Notes under the pieces: model-generated
What the model saw: only the letters and a program-made list of their open reading frames with translations
Told to the model about the DNA's origin: nothing
Database searches by the model: none
Source of the DNA: JBHGAV01 sp041946685
GTDB lineage: Bacteria > Acidobacteriota > Terriglobia > Bryobacterales > Bryobacteraceae
Length of the DNA: 18,338 nucleotides
Direction of reading: 5' to 3'
Assembly: GCA_041946685.1 (NCBI GenBank)
Contig: JBHGAV010000070.1
Span: 1 to 18,338 of the forward strand
In this document: piece after piece, positions 1 to 6,342 of the stretch
How positions within the stretch are numbered: position 1 is the stretch's first letter
How the letters are laid out: the number at the start of each line of letters is the position of its first letter
Made by a program: the position numbers and the translations under genes

Positions 1-203
1 CTCTGGGCCAGCGTCACCCAGGGATCATCCGGGCTGGGTGGGGGCAGCGGGCTCTGGGCGATGAGGTCGAAAGCGGGATGCGGCAACACCCCCTCCCCGA
101 AACCAGGGATGCTGCCGTGGGTCGAAACGCTGACTCCGATAGCCAACGCGAAAGAAAGACAAACTGCCAGATACACCACTCTACTTGTGACTAGGCGATA
201 CAT
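1..203 (-). CDS. Exported protein of unknown function, 5' part only (runs off the left edge)
   Basis: An ATG at 201-203 on the minus strand opens a frame that stays open to the window edge (67 codons). It is preceded by a strong ribosome binding site: the transcript reads GGGGAGGAAGTC just before ATG. The product begins MYRLVTSRVVYLAVCLSFAL, a short basic start followed by a hydrophobic stretch to about residue 26, as in a Sec signal peptide. A proline-rich segment (PLPPPSPDDPW) follows at about residues 53-63. The rest of the protein is outside the window and no family can be named. It lies 214 bases downstream of the ATPase gene on the same strand, so it may be read through from that operon or have its own promoter in the gap. 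The start and export signal are fairly secure; the function is unknown. Confidence 0.65.
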   Translation of the reverse strand, partial: MYRLVTSRVVYLAVCLSFALAIGVSVSTHGSIPGFGEGVLPHPAFDLIAQSPLPPPSPDDPWVTLAQ

Positions 204-233
204 GACTTCCTCCCCAAGGAATTTGCGGCTACA

Positions 234-258
234 CTCCTCCCTCGAAGTTGGGGAGGAG
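234..258. other. Inverted repeat (possible RNA hairpin) in the leader of the left-edge gene
   Basis: CTCCTCCC at 234-241 is the exact reverse complement of GGGAGGAG at 251-258, leaving a 9-base loop. It lies 30-55 bases upstream of the start codon at 203. The minus-strand copy of the purine-rich arm resembles the ribosome binding site of that gene, so it could be a leader hairpin. No run of T follows on either strand, so it does not look like an intrinsic terminator. Chance is a real possibility in purine/pyrimidine-rich sequence. Confidence 0.3.
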
Positions 259-331
259 GTCGCCGGTTTTGTAGCTTATTCGTCTTGATTCTATCCAGGG
301 CCCAAAGCAGGGTCCGGCTAGGATGATTCCG

Positions 332-360
332 TAGGGTATCCCCAGCGGTCTACCCTAGAC
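332..360. promoter_or_regulatory. Nested dyad symmetry in the gap after the ATPase gene
   Basis: TAGGGTA at 332-338 is exactly repeated in reverse complement as TACCCTA at 351-357, with a 12-base spacer. The right arm is also part of a second dyad, GTCTA-CCC-TAGAC at 348-360. The site lies 58-86 bases beyond the ATPase stop codon and about 130 bases upstream of the left-edge gene start. It could be an operator for that gene or a transcript-end hairpin. No T tract follows on the minus strand, which argues against a standard terminator. No binding protein can be named. Confidence 0.3.
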
Positions 361-417
361 TGGTGATGGCACAGAAAGGGCTCTTGTGGCCCTCAGCGTC
401 TCGCGTGCGGGGGAATG

Positions 418-1245
418 CTAAGGCGTCCGCCCAGCCCAATCGAGCCGCATGTCGGCGGAGACCTCGTCCAGCATTTCGAGCGTCGCCACTTTTTGTTCCA
501 TCGCGAAGGCCGTCAACAAGAGGTTATCGCAGATGATGTTGATGACCCTGGGAACGCCTTCGCTGCGCCTGTGGATCTCGCGCAGCACGTGCGGCGGAAA
601 AACGGTCTGCTCAGCCATGCCTGCCTTGGCGAGGCGGGTGGAAATGTACTCGACAGTCTGAGCCTCCGGGAAGTTCCTCAACGTGCAGCGTAGCACGATG
701 CGCTGTTTGAGCTGCCGAAGATTGGGAGCGTCCAGTTTCCGGTCCAGTTCCGGCTGGCCGGCCAGAACGATCTGGAGAAGCTTGCCGGCGCGGTTCTCCA
801 GGTTGCCGAGCATCCTGATCTCCTCAAGCAGATCCCAGCTCAAATCGTGCGCCTCGTCGACGACCAGCGCCGTCGTCCCATTCTTGGCCGCTCTCTGCAA
901 CAGAACCTGCTGGAGGGCCAGAAGCACCTGTGACTTGGAGTCCCTGGGACATTGAAGATCCAGGTCGTGGGCGATCATCTCGAAGAACTGATCCACCGTC
1001 AGACGCGGATTGAAAACGAAGCCAAACTGGATCCCCTCCTCCTCCATGTAGTCCCGCAAGCACTCGAGCAGGGTCGTCTTTCCCGTTCCGACCTCCCCGG
1101 TGAGCACGATGAACCCCTTGCGGCTTCTGACGCCATAGGTGAGGTTGGCCAGAGCTTCCTCGTGCTGCGGGCTGAGAAAAAGGAACGCAGGATCCGGGCT
1201 CAAATTGAACGGGTTCTCTGCGAGACCGAAGAATGCGTTATACAT
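418..1245 (-). CDS. ExeA/GspA-type AAA ATPase following csm5
   Basis: The 275-residue product has an ExeA/GspA-type N-terminus (MYNAFFGLAENPF, then SPDPAFLFLS and a conserved HEEAL). It has a Walker A loop GEVGTGKTT at residues 50-58, a Walker B LVVDEAH at 127-133, a sensor-1-like LAGQPEL at 161-167 and a GVPRVIN sensor-2 region near 230. This family includes the secretion ATPases ExeA/GspA and the PEP-CTERM/exosortase-locus ATPase, and is related to transposon ATPases such as TniB. This protein lacks the C-terminal peptidoglycan-binding domain of ExeA. The start at 1245 was chosen because family members begin with MY.AF.GL; an upstream ATG at 1302 would overlap csm5 and add 19 unconserved residues. 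It begins 29 bases after csm5 on the same strand, so co-transcription is likely. ATPase identity is firm; its role, and any link to the Csm complex, is open. Confidence 0.85.
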   Translation of the reverse strand: MYNAFFGLAENPFNLSPDPAFLFLSPQHEEALANLTYGVRSRKGFIVLTGEVGTGKTTLLECLRDYMEEEGIQFGFVFNPRLTVDQFFEMIAHDLDLQCPRDSKSQVLLALQQVLLQRAAKNGTTALVVDEAHDLSWDLLEEIRMLGNLENRAGKLLQIVLAGQPELDRKLDAPNLRQLKQRIVLRCTLRNFPEAQTVEYISTRLAKAGMAEQTVFPPHVLREIHRRSEGVPRVINIICDNLLLTAFAMEQKVATLEMLDEVSADMRLDWAGRTP

Positions 1246-1274
1246 TCGAATCCAGGCGGCCGGGATGAACGCCG

Positions 1275-2429
1275 CTACTCGACCACTTCGAAGAGCACCC
1301 AACCAGGCAGCGTTGCCGGACGGTCTTCCAGGAAGACGATCCGCCGCGTCTTGGGAAACGGGAACCCAGGGTATACGCTCCGAAACAGCTTTCCTTGCAC
1401 AATGATCGCACGATAGGCAGGATCATCGGTGTTCGGCCAGGCAACGTGGGCCACCACCCCGCCGCCCCATCCCAGGCACAGCAGGCAGGCTCTACCGCCT
1501 TCCCGGATCGAGGCCATGTGGTCTTGGAGTTCGCGCAGGCTCTGCCTCACGAGCGGCAGCGTGGTGCTTTCCACGTAACGCTGGTGTGCCTCAAGTTGGG
1601 CCGCCGCGTAGCGGTTGGCGGCCTCGAACAAGGCTTCACGCGTCAGGGGCCCGCGCCAATTGAGAGCGCGCATCACGTCCGGCTGCCTGAAGTACTCCAC
1701 CTCATTCCAGACACCCTCGAACACCGTTCCGGGGGCAGCCATCTCCGCAAACAGAGGCGTGCCGTCGGAGGGTCTTGTGCCCTCGGCGGTCCCCTTCGGG
1801 CTCTGCTTCCAACCCAACTCGAAGCTGTCACCGCGCCCGCGGGCGCGCAGGCTCGCCACGCGCAACAGGTACACCTTCAGGCACGACGGAGAAATGGGGT
1901 CGGAATCCGACGCCCGTACCGCGCGCATGCGGTTTGAATCGCGACCACCAAGCGCTCTTTCCTCGAGCGCTTCCGCGGGCCGCCTGGGCGGACGATCTCC
2001 CCCATACAGCGACGCAACCCGCTCCAGGGCGCCTTCCTTCAATCCAGCGAAGACCATCCCTGTCCTCAAGGCGCCACGCAGCGCGCTGCCGGGCAGGTAG
2101 GGTCCTCGCGTGCCAGACGCGAAAGTGGGGATGTTCAGGCTCTCGTCCCGAGCACGCTCCCAATGCGCGGTTAAGGAAGGATGCTCGAAGGGGATACGAC
2201 GGCCGGCAAAGTTCTGCGCGAAGCCTCCCCAGGAGGCGAAATCCAGGCGCTCAGCCCGCTTCAATTGGGCCAGGTATCCGTCCAGGCGGGGTCCGCGCGC
2301 AAGCAGACGGAAGATGCGAGTCTGATCCAGAACATTCACCTGGTCCTTCCAGACCATGTAGTCGATCGGCGACAGCCGCCCTCCGTCGCCAACCAGAACG
2401 GGCGTCAGGCACGTGACCCGGTATCTCAT
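1275..2429 (-). CDS. csm5: Csm5, type III-A CRISPR RAMP protein
   Basis: Csm5 is the Cas7-like subunit that caps the crRNA 3' end of the Csm interference complex. The product is 384 residues. It begins MRYRVTCLTPVLVGDGG, the usual ferredoxin-like first strand followed by a glycine turn. It carries the RAMP glycine signature YLPGSALRGALRT at about residues 111-123, and ends with a region holding CLGWGGG and FPFPKTRR, both typical of Csm5 C-termini. The start at 2429 forms an ATGA overlap with the csm4 stop, indicating translational coupling. The same frame stays open far upstream (to 3311), but that part is antifamily, low-complexity sequence inside csm4. The gene is the last csm gene, 29 bases before the ATPase. 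Identification rests on motifs and gene order, and is confident. Confidence 0.9.
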   Translation of the reverse strand: MRYRVTCLTPVLVGDGGRLSPIDYMVWKDQVNVLDQTRIFRLLARGPRLDGYLAQLKRAERLDFASWGGFAQNFAGRRIPFEHPSLTAHWERARDESLNIPTFASGTRGPYLPGSALRGALRTGMVFAGLKEGALERVASLYGGDRPPRRPAEALEERALGGRDSNRMRAVRASDSDPISPSCLKVYLLRVASLRARGRGDSFELGWKQSPKGTAEGTRPSDGTPLFAEMAAPGTVFEGVWNEVEYFRQPDVMRALNWRGPLTREALFEAANRYAAAQLEAHQRYVESTTLPLVRQSLRELQDHMASIREGGRACLLCLGWGGGVVAHVAWPNTDDPAYRAIIVQGKLFRSVYPGFPFPKTRRIVFLEDRPATLPGWVLFEVVE

Positions 2430-3466
2430 TTTGCGGTCCCCCGGAGCGCGATCTCCACAGCGAGGGCGAATCCTGCCCGATAGACCGGATGGGGCACGCC
2501 TTCTGGAGCCACGTCTTGCGCCGCGCCGGAAGGAGGCAGTTGGCTGAAGATCACCGAACCCTCGGCGACCATGCGGCTGAGCCGTTTGAGCCCTCCGGCA
2601 CCAGATGGGCTTTCGACCCTGCCCGCGCGCGTGACGAGCGAATACTGTCCGCGACCCCAATCCACCGCATCCGCCGGAGCCGGGGAAAACAGAGACAGCA
2701 GCCAGTAGGCACGCTCCGTTGGGGTTTGCAGAGAGTCTTCCACCTCCGGATCGCTCGCCTGCTCGGGGCCGAGGACCAGGCTCCGCAGGGCGCCTTCCTG
2801 GAACGCGGGCTGGCGCGACCTGCCCCAGCCACTGGCCCGTTCCCCACCGAGGCCGGAGTCGGCTAGGAGGCGCAGACAGGCTCGAACCGGTTCGGACCAC
2901 CGCTGTTTGGATTCCTCGCAGGAGAAGGCGGCCAGCGCCCACATTCCCGCGTCCGGCTGGAACTCCAGGCAGGCGGTCTTGTGAGCCGCGGGGCTGCCCG
3001 ACAGCCGGTCCACCGCCGCACGTGAACGGACCGCCGGCCGGAACGGACCACCCTTTGAGTCCGCCGGCACCAGACACCGGCTCAGTCCATCCACCCGCCA
3101 GTAGTCCTCGTCTGGGACCCGGTCCGCGAGCATGTGTTCGACGACTTCCAGTGGGACGAACCGGGCGCCCTTCCAGCGGATCTTGAGCGATGGCGGCGGC
3201 GGCCACAGGCACCGAGGCGGCACGATGAACCGTACCTCTCCCTGGTAGGGATAGCAGGAGCTGAACCGCACCGGCGGACCCTGCGGGTCCTCGAAGACCG
3301 CGCGGAGCCATTCCTCCAGAAGCCCCAGCCTGGCCATGGAAGCGGTCACCGCCGAATAGAGCGCGTCACTGTGGAGGATCGTCTCCACACGGTCCCGCTC
3401 GCCGGAATCGGGTCCGATCCGCCAGGGCCCTTGCGGCGAGAAGCGAACGACGAAGGCGGGCGGCAT
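2426..3466 (-). CDS. csm4: Csm4, type III-A CRISPR RAMP protein (Cas5-like)
   Basis: Csm4 is the Cas5-like subunit that binds the 5' handle of crRNA and contacts Cas10 at the base of the Csm complex. The 346-residue product has the N-terminal LHSDALYSAV motif at residues 31-40, matching the HSD.L..A segment common in Csm4. It has a glycine-rich loop DSGLGGERASGWGRS at 203-217 that corresponds to the RAMP G-loop. A proline-rich stretch (CLWPPPPSLK) lies near residue 90. It starts two bases after the csm3 stop and overlaps csm5 by ATGA. No clear Shine-Dalgarno sequence precedes the ATG, which fits coupling to csm3 translation. Confident from motifs plus position. Confidence 0.9.
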   Translation of the reverse strand: MPPAFVVRFSPQGPWRIGPDSGERDRVETILHSDALYSAVTASMARLGLLEEWLRAVFEDPQGPPVRFSSCYPYQGEVRFIVPPRCLWPPPPSLKIRWKGARFVPLEVVEHMLADRVPDEDYWRVDGLSRCLVPADSKGGPFRPAVRSRAAVDRLSGSPAAHKTACLEFQPDAGMWALAAFSCEESKQRWSEPVRACLRLLADSGLGGERASGWGRSRQPAFQEGALRSLVLGPEQASDPEVEDSLQTPTERAYWLLSLFSPAPADAVDWGRGQYSLVTRAGRVESPSGAGGLKRLSRMVAEGSVIFSQLPPSGAAQDVAPEGVPHPVYRAGFALAVEIALRGTAK

Positions 3467-3468
3467 GA

Positions 3469-4305
3469 CTATTCAGCGAGCTTGGACGGGAATTCCGGGT
3501 CACCTACCAGTGACTGCAACGCGGACAGATCGGCGCCAGCGATCAGCTCAACCTCAGGAGCGCCCGAGGCGTAAAAGCCGCGGCTGCGCCATGCCAGACG
3601 CATCTTGGAGAATCCGACCCGGCCGCTCCCCCGGCTGCCGCCGCCACCCAGCGTGTCATCTTCCAGCAGGCGCATGCCTTCCACCAACACGGCAGGCAGC
3701 ACCTTGTCTTCCTGGCAGAGGATGTCGATCACGCACCGGATCTGGAAACGCGCCCCCGCGGGGACCCGTTCCAAAGTCCTGGGATTGGCCTGCGAGGTGA
3801 TCCGGTCGATGGCGTTCTCGCTCTTCACCTCGGTCAGCTCGTCGTCCAGGTTCTCTCGCATCTGAGGCGTTATGCTGTCCGGGTCAAGAGGAGCATCGTA
3901 GACGGCCAGCCTCGCCGGGCTCGCCTGTGTGCTCTCCAGCGCTTCACCGCTGACCCTCTCCATGCGGCCGGCGTTCCGGCCAAACAAGAGGCAGATCTCG
4001 TCGTCGGGGCGATTGCTCTGATGGATCCGGACCTCCTGTCCCTTGCGCCGGGACAGGTAGACCAACTCGCTCGGCACGGCCACGCCACGGGCCTGCTCGA
4101 GCAGGCTCCGGAGCCGCCCCCGAAGCGAACTTCCCGGCACGTAGGGGTGTCCGAAAGAGTCTTTGGCAACGGGATTGTCAGCGCCGCCGATTTCCAGGGA
4201 GCCCTTTCCCGCTCCGATGTGCAGACCGGTCCGGCACTGCAACTCGCCCTCCAGAATCAGCTTGCCTACGAGCTTCAACTCAGTGTTGGCAGTGTGCGCG
4301 CTCAT
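3469..4305 (-). CDS. csm3: Csm3, backbone RAMP and crRNA-guided RNase (Cas7-like)
   Basis: Csm3 subunits form the backbone of the type III-A complex and cut bound target RNA at regular intervals. The 278-residue product has the family N-terminus LILEGELQCRTGLHIGAG, then IGGADNPVAKD. The aspartate D43 in GADNP aligns with the catalytic aspartate of characterised Csm3 (D32 in Staphylococcus epidermidis). The conserved YVPGSSLRGRLRSLLE follows at 55-70, NAIDRIT at 164-170, and the C-terminal G-loop LGGGGSRGSGRVGF at 219-232. RNase activity is therefore predicted to be intact. An AGGA ribosome binding site lies just upstream of the ATG at 4305. It is somewhat longer than many Csm3 proteins through a C-terminal extension after residue 240. 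Very confident identification. Confidence 0.95.
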   Translation of the reverse strand: MSAHTANTELKLVGKLILEGELQCRTGLHIGAGKGSLEIGGADNPVAKDSFGHPYVPGSSLRGRLRSLLEQARGVAVPSELVYLSRRKGQEVRIHQSNRPDDEICLLFGRNAGRMERVSGEALESTQASPARLAVYDAPLDPDSITPQMRENLDDELTEVKSENAIDRITSQANPRTLERVPAGARFQIRCVIDILCQEDKVLPAVLVEGMRLLEDDTLGGGGSRGSGRVGFSKMRLAWRSRGFYASGAPEVELIAGADLSALQSLVGDPEFPSKLAE

Positions 4306-4314
4306 GGTTCCTCG

Positions 4315-4788
4315 CTATTCGTTGTAGGCCACAATCGCCTCGAAGAGGTCCCTGAACCTCTCGTAGCCTCTGGGGTCGTTCTTCCGCGTCACCTGGAGCA
4401 GGAGTTTCTCGAGCGTGTCGAGGCTCCGCAATGAGTGACGGGCGATGGTGTAGGCCAGCCGCGCACGCAGCATCACGAACTGGTGCTGCCGCTCGTTTTC
4501 AGGAGCGCGGCAGGCGCGGCGGACGGCGTTGTACAGCCTTCGCAACTGGCTCTTGGTGCCTGAATCCATGTCGCGCATGCGGCTCACCACGCCGTGCGCC
4601 TGGTTGTCCAGGTAAAGGCTGTCTGCGATGAGCTTCTCCAGGTCGATCTCCGGAGGGCCCTCGGGACGCCCGCGATCGCGGTCCTGCCGGCGATCGTCGC
4701 CGCGTCCTCCTCCTTCTCGGGAACCGCCCTCGCGGGGACCTCTCGGCCTCCCCTCGCGCGGCCTGGTTTCTGATTGAGCTTCCGGCAT
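4315..4788 (-). CDS. csm2: Csm2, small subunit of the type III-A complex, with an Arg/Gly-rich N-terminal tail
   Basis: Csm2 is the small helical subunit that forms the second filament of the Csm complex along the target RNA. Residues about 48-157 fit the family: a helical segment with GTKSQLRRLYNAVRRAC at about 77-93, close to the conserved SQ.R..YN.V motif, then QFVMLRARLAYTIARH. The first 45 residues are very unlike the usual short Csm2 N-terminus: they are dense in Arg, Gly, Pro, Glu and Asp with RG, RPRG and GGRG groups, and are probably disordered. The ATG at 4788 is preceded by GAGGTG at good spacing inside the end of cas10, four bases separating the two genes. A later start that skips the tail is conceivable, but no internal ATG occurs before residue 71. 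Identification of the core is confident. Confidence 0.88.
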   Translation of the reverse strand: MPEAQSETRPREGRPRGPREGGSREGGGRGDDRRQDRDRGRPEGPPEIDLEKLIADSLYLDNQAHGVVSRMRDMDSGTKSQLRRLYNAVRRACRAPENERQHQFVMLRARLAYTIARHSLRSLDTLEKLLLQVTRKNDPRGYERFRDLFEAIVAYNE

Positions 4789-4792
4789 GGGT

Positions 4793-6265
4793 TTACACCT
4801 CGGCTGACAGCCTGGCCCACTCGAGCGCCACCTGTCCGCCGGGGCGGAGCTTGGTGTGGGCGGCGCCCTTGACCAGGATCTCGTTGGTCAAATGCGTTCT
4901 AAGCTTCTGCAATTCCCTATCGCGTGTTTCCCCCAGCGCCCGGTTCAGCAGCCGCTGCACCTGCCAGGGCTTCTCGAAATACTTACCGCCCGACGTCAGG
5001 CGGCTGGCGGCCGCGGCCTTGCGGTAGAAGGCAGTGAGGTCGACCAGGAAACGGCGTGGCGAGTCCAGTTCCCCCGCCATGCGCAGTATGCTCTCCCGCA
5101 GATCGGAGGCCGCCGCCAACTGCCTCCATTCCAGGGTGTGGCCGAGGACGAAGATGCAATCCTTGTCCGTGGCCTTGGCCAGGTCCAGCATCTGGCCGGC
5201 TTGCTCGTAGACCGAAGCCAGCGTGGAAGCGGGGTCCCGAGCGATCGCCACCGCCATCGTAATGGTCTTGCCTTCCGGGCCGGGCAAGTCCTTGAGGTTC
5301 TCCTCGCTGAAGCGGTGGAAGAGACGCTGGATCTCGCGGGCAAGCGGGATCAGTGCGTCCCAGGAGCCGTAAACCGCAAAATCGTCGCCGCCGGTGTACA
5401 GAATGCTCACCTTCCGCCAGTAATCCGGCAGCGAGCAGACCACTTCCAGTTCGCCGGCGAAGAACCGCTTGTACATCACCGAGACCTGAACGTGTTCTTC
5501 GATCGTCTGCACCCGTCTCAGGCGGATGCCGAGGTTGTCCACGTCTCCACGCAGCACCCCCCAGGTGGGGCGGCCCTGAGCCCGGGAGCCCAGGGTGGCC
5601 AGATCGGCCGGAGCGGCGCCGTCGTCGGACATGGCGGCGTGCCGGGCGATGGCGATGGCATCCGGCGAGAGAGCCGAGGCCAGGGGCCATCGGTGCTTGC
5701 CCTCGCCCACCAGGACCTTGCCGGGAGCCTCCGGGGACCAGCCAACTTCCTCGGCGGTCAGCAAATCCAGGGAGAGGTCCTTCGCGAAGTAATCCGCGGC
5801 CGCAGCTCCGGCCGAGCCCTCAAACGGAGCGAAAAGCGCCAGCCCCAGACTCGCGGCCGGCGTGCCCCGCCGCCCCAGCATTTCCTCGCTGAGGCGCTTC
5901 CGCACGACGCTCCAGTCGCCGAGATTCTCCGTTGCGGCCGACACTAGGTGCAGGCGGCCCCCGCTCAACTCCTGAATCTGGCGTGAGGCCGAATCCAGGA
6001 ATCGTCGCGCGTCGGGCTCGGCTTCCGAGGGCAGAACTACAATAAACTGCCCGCCTCCGCTGCTGCCGAGCAGCACTCTGGCCAGGCCCAGTTCGTTCAG
6101 CAGCGCTCGAGGCAGAACCTCACTCAACAGGGACACCCAACGGGAACGGCCGGGAAGCAGTCCACCGCCGCCGAAGTCCGAGCCGTCCATGCGTGCCTCC
6201 GCAGGCGACAGCAGGAATTCCTCAATGCCGACGATTTTGCCCTGAAGGAAGATCTGCACCGACAT
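4793..6265 (-). CDS. cas10: Cas10/Csm1 lacking the HD domain, GGDD cyclase motif intact
   Basis: Cas10 is the large subunit of type III CRISPR complexes; on target RNA binding its palm domain makes cyclic oligoadenylates. The product is 490 residues, against roughly 750-850 for full-length Csm1. It begins at Palm1 (GKIVGIEEFL at 9-18, comparable to the family's G.ISGIQDFI; GGGQF at 70-74 is the degenerate palm motif). Palm2 has GDVDNLG at 240-246 and YTGGDDFAVYG at 290-300, so the cyclase site looks complete. The C-terminal helical domain follows from about 380. No HD nuclease domain precedes Palm1, and only two scattered cysteines occur, so the usual zinc finger is absent. ATG 6265 was preferred because family homology starts there; an in-frame GTG at 6301 would add only 12 residues. 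Neither has a good ribosome binding site. Confidence 0.93.
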   Translation of the reverse strand: MSVQIFLQGKIVGIEEFLLSPAEARMDGSDFGGGGLLPGRSRWVSLLSEVLPRALLNELGLARVLLGSSGGGQFIVVLPSEAEPDARRFLDSASRQIQELSGGRLHLVSAATENLGDWSVVRKRLSEEMLGRRGTPAASLGLALFAPFEGSAGAAAADYFAKDLSLDLLTAEEVGWSPEAPGKVLVGEGKHRWPLASALSPDAIAIARHAAMSDDGAAPADLATLGSRAQGRPTWGVLRGDVDNLGIRLRRVQTIEEHVQVSVMYKRFFAGELEVVCSLPDYWRKVSILYTGGDDFAVYGSWDALIPLAREIQRLFHRFSEENLKDLPGPEGKTITMAVAIARDPASTLASVYEQAGQMLDLAKATDKDCIFVLGHTLEWRQLAAASDLRESILRMAGELDSPRRFLVDLTAFYRKAAAASRLTSGGKYFEKPWQVQRLLNRALGETRDRELQKLRTHLTNEILVKGAAHTKLRPGGQVALEWARLSAEV

Positions 6266-6342
6266 GAAGACGGATTCTACTGGAAGCCGCCAGTCTACCA
6301 CAGCAAGAGCCCGCTGCGGCGCCGGCAGACGTCGTTATCTTC

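Noticed and set aside
418..1245. Idea that the ATPase is a TniB/TnsC-like part of a CRISPR-associated transposon
   Set aside because: The N-terminus is ExeA/GspA-like, no transposase or transposon ends were seen, and the neighbouring gene on the left encodes an exported protein.
2430..3311. N-terminal extension of the csm5 frame, almost 300 codons
   Set aside because: The extension lies within csm4 in another frame, is Gly/Arg/Pro-rich and matches nothing; the ATGA overlap start at 2429 fits Csm5 exactly.
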